Source: Spirochaetota bacterium
Lineage (GTDB): Bacteria > Spirochaetota > Spirochaetia > Treponematales > UBA12059
DNA: 53,001 nucleotides
NCBI GenBank assembly: GCA_018816345.1
Contig: JAHIWG010000098.1
Span: 1-53,001, forward strand
Reading direction: 5' to 3'
In this document: piece after piece, positions 32,563 through 41,144 of the stretch
Position numbering within the stretch: position 1 is the stretch's first letter
Layout of the letters: each line of letters begins with the position of its first letter
Notes under the pieces: model-generated
The model's input: the letters and a program-made list of their open reading frames with translations, nothing else
Database searches by the model: none
Told to the model about the DNA's origin: nothing
Position numbers and translations under genes: made by a program

Positions 32563-33216
32563 ATGGGAATCGTCGTCATCGCCTTGCTCTCCTACCTCGC
32601 CGGATCGGCGCCGACCGCCTTCCTGGTCGGCAGGGCCCGCGGCCTGGATATCAGGAAGCTCGGGTCGGGCAACTCGGGGGCGACAAACGCCCTGCGCGTG
32701 CTGGGGCCGGCGGCCGCGCTCGCCGTGCTCGCCGTCGACGCGGGCAAGGGCGCGCTGGCGGTGCTGGCGATAGCCCCGCTCGCGACATCCTTCCTCCCGA
32801 CAGCCTTCGGCTGGGCCGCTACGATCCCGGATACCGCGATGCGCGCCGTAGCCGGCTCGGCCTGCATACTGGGCCACGTATTCCCCGTATGGCTACGCTT
32901 CAAGGGAGGCAAGGGCGTAGCGACGGGAGCCGCTGTCGTAGCCGCGCTGGCGCCGGGCGCGGCTATCGCGTGCCTAGCCGTCTTCGCGGCCGCGCTCGCG
33001 CTGACACGGTACGTCTCGCTCGGGTCCGTAGCCGCGGCGCTGGCCCTGCCGGCCGCCTACGCCGGCCTGTACCGAGGCGAGGCGTTCTCGCCGTGGCTCT
33101 TCTGGTTCTTCTCGGCCGCGGCCGCCTTGGTCGTCGCCATGCACCGCAAGAACCTAGCGAGGCTGGCGGGGGGAACGGAGCCCCGCCTCGGCGAGGAGAA
33201 ACGCCCGCGGCCCTAG
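32563..33216 (+). CDS. plsY: Glycerol-3-phosphate acyltransferase PlsY
   Basis: The 217-residue inner-membrane enzyme transfers an acyl group from acyl-phosphate to glycerol 3-phosphate, the first step of phospholipid synthesis. Family motifs are complete: GSAPTAFLVGR, GSGNSGATNALR, GHVFPVWLRFKGGKGVATG and HRKNLARLAGGTE. About six to seven hydrophobic segments are visible. A TATAGT at 32537-32542 gives a very short leader holding GGAGG. It is divergent from the FakA-DegV fusion, which should supply its acyl donor, so the pair forms an exogenous or recycled fatty acid route into membrane lipid. Confidence 0.93.
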   Translation: MGIVVIALLSYLAGSAPTAFLVGRARGLDIRKLGSGNSGATNALRVLGPAAALAVLAVDAGKGALAVLAIAPLATSFLPTAFGWAATIPDTAMRAVAGSACILGHVFPVWLRFKGGKGVATGAAVVAALAPGAAIACLAVFAAALALTRYVSLGSVAAALALPAAYAGLYRGEAFSPWLFWFFSAAAALVVAMHRKNLARLAGGTEPRLGEEKRPRP

Positions 33217-33264
33217 CGTAGCGCAGCCGGCGAGGGCTATACTCCGGCTTTCGGGGAGGCTCTA

Positions 33265-33792
33265 ATGGAATGGTACGTCTCGTGGGTATCGAACAACATC
33301 CTGCTCTCGGCTTTCATACAGTTCGCCGCGCTCGGAACCTTGGGCGAGGTCCTCGGGATAGTCGCCTCGAAGCGGAAACCGTCCAATAAGGCCTTCGAAT
33401 GGCTCGCGAAGGCCGTCGTCTGGGGTCTCCTGGGCGTACTCGTCAAGTACAGCTTCACGGGCTTCAAGGGCTTCCTCGCGGCCCTCGTCGACAAGGGCTT
33501 CCTCCCCGCGGCCTGCGAGGACATAACGATACTGCGCGCGCTTTCGCTCTCGGTCCTCACGAACTCGATGTTCGGGCCTCTCCTCATGGTCCTGCACCGT
33601 ACGAGCGACAACCTCATCGCGTGGACCCGCGGCTATAAGGGCATAGAGAAGAGCCTCGCGACCCTGGCCTGGTTCTGGGTACCCGCGCACACGGTCACCT
33701 TCGCGCTCCCGTACGAGTACCAGATAGGCCTCGCGGCCCTCTGGTCCGTGGCCCTCGGCCTGATCATGGGATTCACTAAGCGCAGGTCGTAG
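33265..33792 (+). CDS. Small membrane protein, possibly Mpv17/PMP22-like
   Basis: The 175-residue protein has four hydrophobic helices. Its C-terminal stretch, WFWVPAHTVTFALP followed by a Tyr-Gln and then AALWSV, resembles the W-x2-P-x2-Q-x2-NF signature of eukaryotic Mpv17/PMP22 proteins. N-terminal KPSNKAFEW and the middle FGPLLMVLHR, also Mpv17-like, add some support. Function unknown; this assignment is tentative. GGGAGG precedes the ATG and a TATACT lies at 33238-33243. Confidence 0.55.
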   Translation: MEWYVSWVSNNILLSAFIQFAALGTLGEVLGIVASKRKPSNKAFEWLAKAVVWGLLGVLVKYSFTGFKGFLAALVDKGFLPAACEDITILRALSLSVLTNSMFGPLLMVLHRTSDNLIAWTRGYKGIEKSLATLAWFWVPAHTVTFALPYEYQIGLAALWSVALGLIMGFTKRRS

Positions 33793-33847
33793 GATCTTTT
33801 ACCGTTCGCGCGCCTTTTTTGACATGGACTCCTAGGGGGATACGAGC

Positions 33848-33864
33848 GCCGTATACGATACGGC
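33848..33864. promoter_or_regulatory. Palindromic operator-like site before the MFS gene
   Basis: GCCGTAT-ACG-ATACGGC is a perfect 7-bp inverted repeat ending 18 bases before the GTG start and just upstream of AGGAGG. A TTGACA is present at about 33829 without a convincing -10. The site could bind a repressor of the carrier gene. Confidence 0.45.
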
Positions 33865-33882
33865 CTCGACCTAGGAGGTTCC

Positions 33883-35277
33883 GTGAAAAGCTCGATGGAT
33901 TATCGCAAGGCGATCCTTATTTCCTTGCCGTTCTTCGCTATCACCATTTTCTGGCAGGCCTACGACACCATCATGCCGCAGATCCTCGCCTACCACTTCG
34001 GCATGAGCTCCACGACGCTCGGCATGATCATGGGCATCGACAACCTCGTCGCGCTCCTCTTCCTGCCGCTATTCGGCGCGTTGTCCGATCGCGTCAACTC
34101 GAGGCTGGGCCGGCGCACTCCGTTCATCCTCTGGGGCACGATAGGCGGAGCGATTAGCTTCGTGCTGATGGGCATGGCGGACAACCTCCAGCTCGCCAGG
34201 CTCGCCGCCGCAGGCATACCGCAGAAGCTAGCGGCGGCGACCACCGCCTCCGCCAAGGCGGCGATCATAGGCGAGATAGGCGCGCTCCGGGGCGACAACG
34301 CCGGCGTCTTCGCGCTGATGCTGGGCGCGCTGCTCCTGGGCGTCTTCCTGATGTCGCTCTTCCGCTCGCCGGCCGCGGCCCTCGCCGCCGACGCCTTCGT
34401 CAGGCCCCAGCGGTCCAAGTCTAACGCCGTGCTCAATATCATGGGCGGGAGCGCCGGCGTGGTCTTCCTCGTGCTCAATAAGAGGCTCGCGAGCCTCTTC
34501 GGCGGCTACCTCAAGCTGATGGCCCTTTCCGCCGTCATAATGCTCGTCGGCCTGGCCGTCTACATGATATTCGTACGCGAGCCCAAGCTCATCAAGCAGG
34601 TCGCCGAGGAGAACGCCCGGCTCGGCTTCGTCGAGGAACCGAGCCGGGGCAAGGGCGGCAAGCTGAGGCCGGAGGTCAGAAGGAGCATGCTCTACATCCT
34701 GGCCGTCGTGGTCTTCGTCTACATGGGCTACAACGCCTTCAGCACGCACTTCGCGGTCTACGCCATCAAGCAGCTCGGCATGACCCCGTCCAGCATCTCG
34801 GGCCCCCTCCTCGTCAGGGTCTTCTCGGTGCTCATATTCTGCATACCCTCCGCCATGCTATCGACCAAGATAGGACGCAGGATGACCGCCAGGATAGGCC
34901 TGGCGATACTCGCCGCGACCATAGTCCTCGTTTACTTCCTGACGCCGGAGACCGCTAAACTGCTTACCCCGATATTCGCCGTCTACGGCCTCGGCTTCGC
35001 GATGGTAAGCGTCCACCTCGGGCCGATGGTCGTCGAGCTGTGCTCCACCGCCGACGTGGGCCGCTACATGGGCTACTACTACCTTGCCACCACGGTGGCC
35101 CAGATAGTCACGCCCGCGCTCGCCGGCGTCTTCCTAGACAGGCTCGGGCAGCGCACGCTCGCCCTGTACACGGCGGTCTTCATGGTCCTCGGCTTCGTCG
35201 CGACGTTCTTCATTAAGCACGGCGACGCCAAGCCCGAGTCGGTCTCCGCTTCCGAGGCGCTCGGGGCGGCGGACTAG
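33883..35277 (+). CDS. MFS transporter, SLC45/sugar-type
   Basis: The 464-residue protein has 12 predicted membrane helices. The loop after helix 2 reads GALSDRVNSRLGRRTPFI, and LSDRVNSRLGRR is the MFS motif A as found in SLC45- and GPH-like sugar carriers; VRPQRSKSNAVLNIMGG in the second part of the first half is typical of the same group. A disaccharide or glycoside substrate is likely but not provable. The start is GTG 33883 with AGGAGG 6 bases upstream. It is followed at 13 bases by a GDPD gene, so glycerophosphodiester or sugar uptake may be linked to membrane-lipid turnover. Confidence 0.85.
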   Translation: MKSSMDYRKAILISLPFFAITIFWQAYDTIMPQILAYHFGMSSTTLGMIMGIDNLVALLFLPLFGALSDRVNSRLGRRTPFILWGTIGGAISFVLMGMADNLQLARLAAAGIPQKLAAATTASAKAAIIGEIGALRGDNAGVFALMLGALLLGVFLMSLFRSPAAALAADAFVRPQRSKSNAVLNIMGGSAGVVFLVLNKRLASLFGGYLKLMALSAVIMLVGLAVYMIFVREPKLIKQVAEENARLGFVEEPSRGKGGKLRPEVRRSMLYILAVVVFVYMGYNAFSTHFAVYAIKQLGMTPSSISGPLLVRVFSVLIFCIPSAMLSTKIGRRMTARIGLAILAATIVLVYFLTPETAKLLTPIFAVYGLGFAMVSVHLGPMVVELCSTADVGRYMGYYYLATTVAQIVTPALAGVFLDRLGQRTLALYTAVFMVLGFVATFFIKHGDAKPESVSASEALGAAD

Positions 35278-35290
35278 CTGGGGGCATAGG

Positions 35291-36145
35291 ATGACGACGA
35301 TTCTTATTACGGTATCGCTCGCCGCTATCGCCGTCGCCATCGCCGCGGCGTGGATGATACGGCCTGAGCCCCCCTCCCCGGCGATGCGGCGGGCTCTCGC
35401 GGGGCGGAAATACGCGCACCGGGGGCTCTATGACAATTCCGGGAAGGCCCCCGAGAATTCCATGCCGGCCTTCAAGGCCGCCATCGCCAAGGGCTACGGC
35501 ATAGAGCTGGACATACGCCTATCAGGCGACGGCCGGGTCGTCGTCTTCCACGACGCCGGCCTCGAGCGCATGTGCGGCGACGGGCGCCTAGTCTCGGGCT
35601 GCTCGTTCGAGGAGCTGTCGTCCCTGAGGCTGCTCTCGAGCGACGAGCGGATACCGGCCTTCGACGACTTCCTGGCGGCGGTATCGGGCGCCGCGCCGCT
35701 GCTCGTCGAGTTCAAGACCGGGCTCCCGGGCGGGCCGGGCGCCGGGGAGCTGTGCCGCAAGGCCATGGAGGCCCTCGATTCCTACGAAGGGGACTACGTC
35801 GTCGAGAGCTTCGACTACGCGGTGCTCGAGTGGTTCAGGGCCAACCGGCCCGCTGTGATGCGCGGCCAGCTGGCGATGGGGCTGCGCTGCTACGTTCCCG
35901 CGATGGGCGCTCGGGCCGCGGCGGCCCTTCCGTTCCGCCGCAGGGCCATGCTGTCCTGGCTCCTCTATAACCGCCGGGGGAGGCCGCACTTCGTGTCCTA
36001 TCGGTTCCAGGACGCCGGCCTCGCCCTCGGGCTTTGCCGCGCGCTCGGCGCGATGAGCGCCGCGTGGACGGTCAAGACGCCGGCCGAGGGGGCGAGCCTC
36101 GCCCGGGGCTGGGACGCCATCGTATTCGAGGGGTACCTGCCGTGA
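35291..36145 (+). CDS. Glycerophosphodiester phosphodiesterase, membrane-anchored
   Basis: The 284-residue protein has an N-terminal membrane helix (about 4-22) and a GDPD TIM-barrel: YAHRGLYDNSGKAPENSMPAF, IELDIRLSGDGRVVVFHD, LVEFKTG and AWTVKTPAEGAS. The motifs give both catalytic His residues and the metal-binding Glu/Asp. This is the second GDPD in the window but differs from the lipoprotein type at 15635. The helix suggests inner-membrane attachment; which side the barrel faces is unclear. Its stop overlaps the next start as GTGA. Confidence 0.88.
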   Translation: MTTILITVSLAAIAVAIAAAWMIRPEPPSPAMRRALAGRKYAHRGLYDNSGKAPENSMPAFKAAIAKGYGIELDIRLSGDGRVVVFHDAGLERMCGDGRLVSGCSFEELSSLRLLSSDERIPAFDDFLAAVSGAAPLLVEFKTGLPGGPGAGELCRKAMEALDSYEGDYVVESFDYAVLEWFRANRPAVMRGQLAMGLRCYVPAMGARAAAALPFRRRAMLSWLLYNRRGRPHFVSYRFQDAGLALGLCRALGAMSAAWTVKTPAEGASLARGWDAIVFEGYLP

Positions 36146-36921
36146 AAGACTACGAAGCTACTCCCGCCTACGCGATACCCGAGTGCGCGCCGTTCCTGCT
36201 GGAGAACTCGGGGACGGAATGCTGCCTATGCATCCACGGCTTCACCGGCTGCCCGGCGCTCTTCATGCCCCTGGGCGAGACGCTGTTCGCGCTCGGATAC
36301 AGCGTCTCGGCGCCCTTGCTGCCGGGGCACGGCACGAGCCCGGAGGACCTGAGCGGGGTATCCGAGCTCGAGTGGTTCCGCGCGGCGGCGAGGGAGCTGG
36401 AAAGCCTGCTCGGGCGATACGGGACGGTCCACCTCGTCGGCCTTTCGCTCGGGGGCGCCATAGCCTCGTGGCTCGCCGCCGAGTACGCTAATAACGCCGG
36501 ACTGGGGAGGCTAGTCCTCCTGTCGCCGGGCTTCGGCCTCGCGGAGAAGAAATTCTACTCGGTAGACTATGAGGCCTCTCAGGACATGCTCATACCCCTG
36601 CCGAGGAGGCCGAGCAGGGGCGACGGCATGGACGCGAGCCGCTACGGGTACCCGGCTATGAGCCTCAAGAGCGTGGGCCAGCTCATCCTGGCGACGGAGC
36701 GTGCCAAGTCGTCCCTGGGGTCGATACGGGCCCGGGCCATGGCGCTGTACACCTCAGCGGACGCGGTCGCCGACCCGGAGGAGTGCGCGAAGGCGATCGC
36801 GGCGATCCCGTCGATGGCCAGGGTCCACAGGTACGAGGGGGGGGAGCATAACCTGCTGCTGGGGCCGGACCGCGCGGACGTCATAGGAAGGATCATGACC
36901 TTCCTCGCGTTCAGGGCCTAG
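36142..36921 (+). CDS. Alpha/beta hydrolase, carboxylesterase/monoacylglycerol-lipase type
   Basis: The 259-residue enzyme starts at GTG 36142, overlapping the GDPD stop. It has IHGFTG (oxyanion loop, about 31-36), PGHGTSPEDL, the nucleophile Ser102 in VGLSLGGA, and a late Asp and His (EGGEHNLLLG). These match Est30/monoacylglycerol-lipase-like esterases that split short acyl esters or monoglycerides. Coupled to the GDPD, it may finish lipid deacylation. It ends 4 bases before the stop of the convergent response regulator gene. Confidence 0.87.
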   Translation: MKDYEATPAYAIPECAPFLLENSGTECCLCIHGFTGCPALFMPLGETLFALGYSVSAPLLPGHGTSPEDLSGVSELEWFRAAARELESLLGRYGTVHLVGLSLGGAIASWLAAEYANNAGLGRLVLLSPGFGLAEKKFYSVDYEASQDMLIPLPRRPSRGDGMDASRYGYPAMSLKSVGQLILATERAKSSLGSIRARAMALYTSADAVADPEECAKAIAAIPSMARVHRYEGGEHNLLLGPDRADVIGRIMTFLAFRA

Positions 36922-36925
36922 GCAG

Positions 36926-37642
36926 CTACAGGGCGCGGGCCACGTAGGCGGCGAAGAGGCTCTTCACCGCCTGCGGGCTCATGCTGAACCTCACGCTCTG
37001 GCCGGTCTCCAGCCGGAGGCTGCGGCTCTCCACCGCGTAGACGAAGTCGAGGTTGACGAGGAAGCTCTTATGGCACCGGAGGAAGCGCCCGTCGTCGCAT
37101 AGCCGCTCGAGATCGTCGAGGCGCATATAGAACGACAGGTCCTCCCGTCCGCGGAGATGCACGACGACGACGCGCGCGTCGCTCTCGGCGTAGACGATAT
37201 CGCCTAGGCGTATCCTGTATCGGCCCAGCCTGTTGCTCAGCTGGATGAAGCGCTCCTTCCTGCGCGACAGGCTATCCAAGGCCTGGTCGAGGGCCATCGA
37301 GACGTTACGCTCGGAAAGGGGCTTCAGGAGGTACTGGAGCGCGTGGACGCCGTAGCCGTCGATCGCGTGGCTGCGCGAGTTGGTCGCGAAGACGATGCAG
37401 CAATCGGCTCCGGCCTCGCGCAGCTCCCTCGCGATATCGACCCCGTTGGTCAGGCCCATGTACACGTCGAGGAAGACGACGTCGAAGTCGGCGCCGCCCT
37501 CCCGCGCCATGAGCAGGTCCTCGCCGCTGCCGAACGAGGAAATCTCGAAGCGCAGGCCGCGGCCCCGGGCGTAGGCCGCCACGAGGCCTCGAAGGCTCTC
37601 GAGCTCTGGTTCCTCGTCGTCGCAGATTCCGATACTGACCAT
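36926..37642 (-). CDS. LytTR-family response regulator
   Basis: The 238-residue protein has a receiver domain (1-120; phosphate-accepting Asp59 in VVFLDVYMG; Lys in LLKPLSE) and a LytTR DNA-binding domain (about 132-236; YRIRLGDIVYAES, RCHKSFLVNL). It is the partner of the divergent GHKL kinase. No Shine-Dalgarno sequence precedes the ATG, and a TATATC at 37652-37657 predicts a start only 3 bases upstream, so the mRNA is nearly leaderless. Confidence 0.9.
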   Translation of the reverse strand: MVSIGICDDEEPELESLRGLVAAYARGRGLRFEISSFGSGEDLLMAREGGADFDVVFLDVYMGLTNGVDIARELREAGADCCIVFATNSRSHAIDGYGVHALQYLLKPLSERNVSMALDQALDSLSRRKERFIQLSNRLGRYRIRLGDIVYAESDARVVVVHLRGREDLSFYMRLDDLERLCDDGRFLRCHKSFLVNLDFVYAVESRSLRLETGQSVRFSMSPQAVKSLFAAYVARAL

Positions 37643-37651
37643 GTCAGTATT

Positions 37652-37659
37652 GATATACC
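37652..37659. promoter_or_regulatory. Overlapping divergent -10 boxes for the LytTR and GHKL genes
   Basis: TATACC (37654-37659, plus) and TATATC (37652-37657, minus) share four base pairs, so the two promoters cannot be open together. No consensus -35 is visible on either side. Confidence 0.5.
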
Positions 37660-37673
37660 ATGCTCTCTAGGCT

Positions 37674-39017
37674 ATGAACAGGATGGAAGGACGGCGCTCG
37701 ATGTTTTTCACGCCCATTATCCCGACGATCACGCTCGTTTCCCAGCTTTTCATAGAGTACGGCACGCTCACGAGGCGGCGCTCGGTCCCCGTCCACGTAC
37801 TGGCCCGGCTGCTCTCGTTCCTAGTCGTCTACGGCGGCTACTGGTACCTCAACAGGCTGGGCGTACGGCGCTTCCTCGACTACTACCTGCTGACGCTCGC
37901 CTATCTAGCCGCGTGCCTCTACTTGTTCGCCGAGAGCCCCGCGCAGAAGGTTTTCATGTACTTTACCGTGTGGGGCTATTCCAGCTTCGTCTCGTCGCTC
38001 TGCGCCTGGGCGGCCAGGCTGATCTCCGGCGGCGACGGGATCCCCCTGCGCTACGCCGTCTACGCGGGCGCCCACCTGATTATGGTCCCCCTCTACCTCA
38101 GGTACGTCAGGGGCCGGGTCAAGGAGATACTGGCCCTGTTCGAGAAGGGCAAGCCGATCTACGCGGCGTACCCGTTCCTGGCCTTCGTGCTCTTCACCGT
38201 CATGTTCGGGCCGACGAACGGCCTCGACTCGCCGCGGGGCCTCGCCGTAATGCTCCTCTTCGAGACGTTCGTCGTTTTCAGCTATTACCTGCTATTCTCG
38301 CACTTCCACGCCATCCACGGCATGACGCTCGCGGAGGCCAGGGTCGAGAGCGGCGAGAAGCAGGCCAGGCTCCAGAGGAAATACTACGCGCAGGTCGAGC
38401 GCGGGCTCGCCAAGCAGAGGGAACTGCTCCACGACGCGCGGCACCACCTCGTGGCCATCGCGGCGCTGCAATCCTCGGACGACAGGGAGGCGGCCCGGAG
38501 CTACGTCAGGAGGCTGCTCGACGGGCCGGGCCGGCTCAGCCCCCGCCGCTTCTGCGAGAACGACGTGGCCAACGCCGTCATAGGCGGCTACATCGAGATA
38601 GCCGAGGAGAAGGGCATCGCCGTCACCGCCGAGATAGACCTGCCCGCCTCGATAGGCCTTGACGACTACGACCTATGCACCGTCTTCGGCAACGCCGTGG
38701 AGAACGCCATCGAGGCGTGCCAGCGCATTCCCGAGGGCTCGGCCATGAGGGAGCGCCGCTTCGTCGACGTCAAGTCCAGGCTGGAGAAGGGTCGACTCGT
38801 CATCCGGGTGGAGAATTCCTACGCGAACGATACGACCGGCGCGGGCGTGGCTTTCGCCTCGAGCAAGGGGCCGCTCGGCGGGCTTGGCCTCGAGAGCGTC
38901 CGGAGCGTCGTGGAGCGGCACGGCGGCTGCCTGAGCGTCGAGCCCGGCGACGGCTCGTTCACGCTCTCGGCCCTGCTCTACGCGGATACGGCCGCGGAGC
39001 CCGCGCGCCGGGCCTGA
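37674..39017 (+). CDS. GHKL sensor histidine kinase, AgrC/LytS-like
   Basis: The 447-residue protein has about six membrane helices (to about residue 215), a short coiled linker, the H-box LLHDARHHLVAI (His253 the probable phosphate acceptor) and a GHKL ATPase domain (NAVENAIEAC N-box; GPLGGLGLESV G-box). This is the peptide-sensing AgrC/ComD style. No propeptide or AgrB-like gene is visible nearby, so the signal is unknown. The ATG at 37674 lacks a ribosome site; the ATG at 37701 has AGGA 9 bases upstream and is an equally good start. Confidence 0.85.
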   Translation: MNRMEGRRSMFFTPIIPTITLVSQLFIEYGTLTRRRSVPVHVLARLLSFLVVYGGYWYLNRLGVRRFLDYYLLTLAYLAACLYLFAESPAQKVFMYFTVWGYSSFVSSLCAWAARLISGGDGIPLRYAVYAGAHLIMVPLYLRYVRGRVKEILALFEKGKPIYAAYPFLAFVLFTVMFGPTNGLDSPRGLAVMLLFETFVVFSYYLLFSHFHAIHGMTLAEARVESGEKQARLQRKYYAQVERGLAKQRELLHDARHHLVAIAALQSSDDREAARSYVRRLLDGPGRLSPRRFCENDVANAVIGGYIEIAEEKGIAVTAEIDLPASIGLDDYDLCTVFGNAVENAIEACQRIPEGSAMRERRFVDVKSRLEKGRLVIRVENSYANDTTGAGVAFASSKGPLGGLGLESVRSVVERHGGCLSVEPGDGSFTLSALLYADTAAEPARRA

Positions 39018-39097
39018 TAGCGCTCGCCGTCTACGCGTCCCCCGCCACGCGCATACCGGCCAGCGAGACGTCTAGAGGCTCATCGCGGCGTCGCGGC

Positions 39098-39191
39098 CGC
39101 CCTTTTCGGGCGACGCCTTGGGGCGAGGCGTCGCTCGCGTCCGGGGGCGCCGCCGAGCGCGCCTCGACGGCCGCCGCCCCGAGCGGCGGCC
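39098..39191. terminator. Hairpin cluster between convergent kinase and TRAP genes
   Basis: Three perfect inverted repeats (39098-39112, 39110-39134, 39169-39191; stems of 5, 8 and 9 bp) fill the 183-bp gap between the kinase stop and the DctM stop. The first two overlap and exclude each other. T tracts are weak, so bidirectional termination is inferred from position. Confidence 0.5.
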
Positions 39192-39200
39192 CCGTTTCCG

Positions 39201-40484
39201 TCAGAAGCCCAGCAGCCTCGGTAGGAGCAGCGATATCTCGGGGATGTACGCGATAATGAACAGCGCCGCGACCTCCATGATGATATAGGGCCAGATAGCC
39301 TTGGAGAGCTGCGCCAGCGATATCTTGGAGATTGAGCAGGCGACGAAGAGGCAGGCTCCGACGGGCGGCGTCATGAGGGCGATGTTGAGCGACAGCACCA
39401 TCACGATGCCGAAGTGGATGGGATCCATGCCGATGCCCACGGCGATCGGGTGCAGGATCGGCCCCAGGATGATGAGGGCCGCGGCGATATCCATGAACAT
39501 GCCGACTATCAGCATCAGTATGAGGATCAGGAGGAGGATGAGCTTGGGGTTCCCGGTCGTCTCGAGGAGGAAGGCCGCGATCGCCTGGGGCACCTGGTTT
39601 ATAGCCAGGACCCAGCTCAGGATGCCCGCGGCCCCTATGATCAGGAACACGACGCCCGTTATCCTGGCCGTCTTGATGAGCATAGGCGCCAGGTCCTTCA
39701 GGGACAGGGTCTTGAGGACGAAGAACCCTATGACCAGCGCGTACAGCACGGCGACCGCGGCGGCCTCGGTAGGCGTGAAGATGCCGGTAAGGATCCCGCC
39801 TAGGATGATGACGGGCATCAGGAGCGGTATTATGGCGTTCCTGAAGCCGAGCAGCTTCTCCTTGAAGGTGGTCTTGAGTCCCTTGGGATAGCCGCGCCTG
39901 AACGAGATGAACGTGGTCATGAGCATCAAGAGCCCCGCCAGCACGAGGCCGGGCAAGAAGCCGGCGGCGAAGAGCCCGGCTATCGAGACGTTCATCAGCG
40001 AGCCGTAGATGACCATCATATTGGAAGGCGGGATGGTCGGCCCGATTATCGAGGAGGCGGCGGTGACCGCCGCTGAGAAGTCGGCGTCGTAGCCGTCCTC
40101 GACCATGGCCGGGATCAGCATCGTGCCGATGGCCGCCGTATCGGAGACGGCCGCGCCGGTCATTCCGGCGAAGAATACGCTGGCTATTATATTCGAATGG
40201 GCGAGCCCGCCCCGCACGTTCCCCGCGAGTATCTTGGCGAAGTGGACGAGCCTCGTGGTGATGCCGCCCTTGTTCATCAGTTCACCGGCTAGTATGAAGA
40301 AGGGCATGGCCATGAGCGTGAACATGTTGAGGCCCGAGAAGTACTGTAGCGGGGCCATCGAGAAGAGGCCGACGCCCGAGCCCATGAGGTACAGCCCGGA
40401 TAGCCCGGCCAGGCCCAGGGTGAATCCTATAGGAACCCCGAGCACGAGGAGGGCGAAGAAAATAATGGCGACGGATACGAACAC
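39201..40484 (-). CDS. dctM: TRAP transporter large permease (DctM)
   Basis: The 427-residue protein is the 12-helix membrane subunit that moves substrate with Na+ in TRAP transporters. Family segments: LGVPIGFTLG near the start, MPFFILAGELMNKGG, ASSIIGPTIPPSNMMVIYG, and GMFMDIAAALIILGPIL. Length is typical. The start is GTG 40484 behind AGGAGG. It lies downstream of dctQ and dctP, the usual operon. Confidence 0.92.
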   Translation of the reverse strand: MFVSVAIIFFALLVLGVPIGFTLGLAGLSGLYLMGSGVGLFSMAPLQYFSGLNMFTLMAMPFFILAGELMNKGGITTRLVHFAKILAGNVRGGLAHSNIIASVFFAGMTGAAVSDTAAIGTMLIPAMVEDGYDADFSAAVTAASSIIGPTIPPSNMMVIYGSLMNVSIAGLFAAGFLPGLVLAGLLMLMTTFISFRRGYPKGLKTTFKEKLLGFRNAIIPLLMPVIILGGILTGIFTPTEAAAVAVLYALVIGFFVLKTLSLKDLAPMLIKTARITGVVFLIIGAAGILSWVLAINQVPQAIAAFLLETTGNPKLILLLILILMLIVGMFMDIAAALIILGPILHPIAVGIGMDPIHFGIVMVLSLNIALMTPPVGACLFVACSISKISLAQLSKAIWPYIIMEVAALFIIAYIPEISLLLPRLLGF

Positions 40485-40493
40485 GTTCCCCTC

Positions 40494-41033
40494 CTAGATA
40501 TCGATGACGGTCGTGCCGCGGGGCTTGTCGTCGCCGCGGGCGAACTTGAGCAGGTACATGAGAGTGAGCTGCGCGATGGCCAGGAGCATGGCGACGGGCA
40601 CGGCCGCGAAGGCGATGACCATGGACATATCCAGCGACTGCATCTGCATGTACTTGCCGTCGCGGGTCATGGCCAGCGAATAGTAGAACATGACCGAGAC
40701 GAAGCCGAGGACCATGAGGTAGATACAGGTATGGAAGACCATGCGAACCGGCCTCGACTTTATGGCGTCGAGGATGACGGTCAGGCCGACGTGCTCTTCC
40801 GCCCTTACGCCGAGGCTGATCCCGACGGACGCCCCCCATATCATCAGGTAGCGGCTGATCTCCTCGGTCCAGCTGAGCGGCGCGTTGACCACGTACCGGA
40901 AGAACACGCCCACGATGACCACCAGGGTCATGGCGCCGAACAGGCCGGCGCATAGCGCGCCGCCTATCGCGTCGATGACGTCGGACGCCTTCTCGAGCGC
41001 GGCCGTCGGACCGCCTTTCCCTTCACTCATCAT
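40494..41033 (-). CDS. dctQ: TRAP transporter small permease (DctQ)
   Basis: The 179-residue protein has the four hydrophobic helices of DctQ and the conserved WTEEISRYLMIWGASVG (about 53-70) and EEHVGLTVI segments. It bridges the substrate-binding protein and DctM. AAAGGA precedes the ATG. A 111-bp gap with two hairpins separates it from dctP, which probably sets lower expression than the binding protein. Confidence 0.9.
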   Translation of the reverse strand: MMSEGKGGPTAALEKASDVIDAIGGALCAGLFGAMTLVVIVGVFFRYVVNAPLSWTEEISRYLMIWGASVGISLGVRAEEHVGLTVILDAIKSRPVRMVFHTCIYLMVLGFVSVMFYYSLAMTRDGKYMQMQSLDMSMVIAFAAVPVAMLLAIAQLTLMYLLKFARGDDKPRGTTVIDI

Positions 41034-41047
41034 TGATTCCTTTCACG

Positions 41048-41115
41048 GGCGACGCCGGCTCCCGGGCCGTCGCCTTGACAAAGAGAGGACGGCGCCCGCA
41101 TGGCGGACGCCGTCC
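41048..41115 (-). terminator. Two hairpins between dctP and dctQ (attenuator-like)
   Basis: The first hairpin in transcription order (41087-41115) is an 8-bp stem continued by a 4-bp stem across one mismatch, followed by TCTCTTTG. The second (41048-41074) has a 7-bp stem. Partial termination or 3'-end protection of dctP mRNA is expected, as often seen between binding-protein and permease genes. Confidence 0.6.
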
Positions 41116-41144
41116 CCGAAAACGGCATCCAGGGAACGAGGCGG

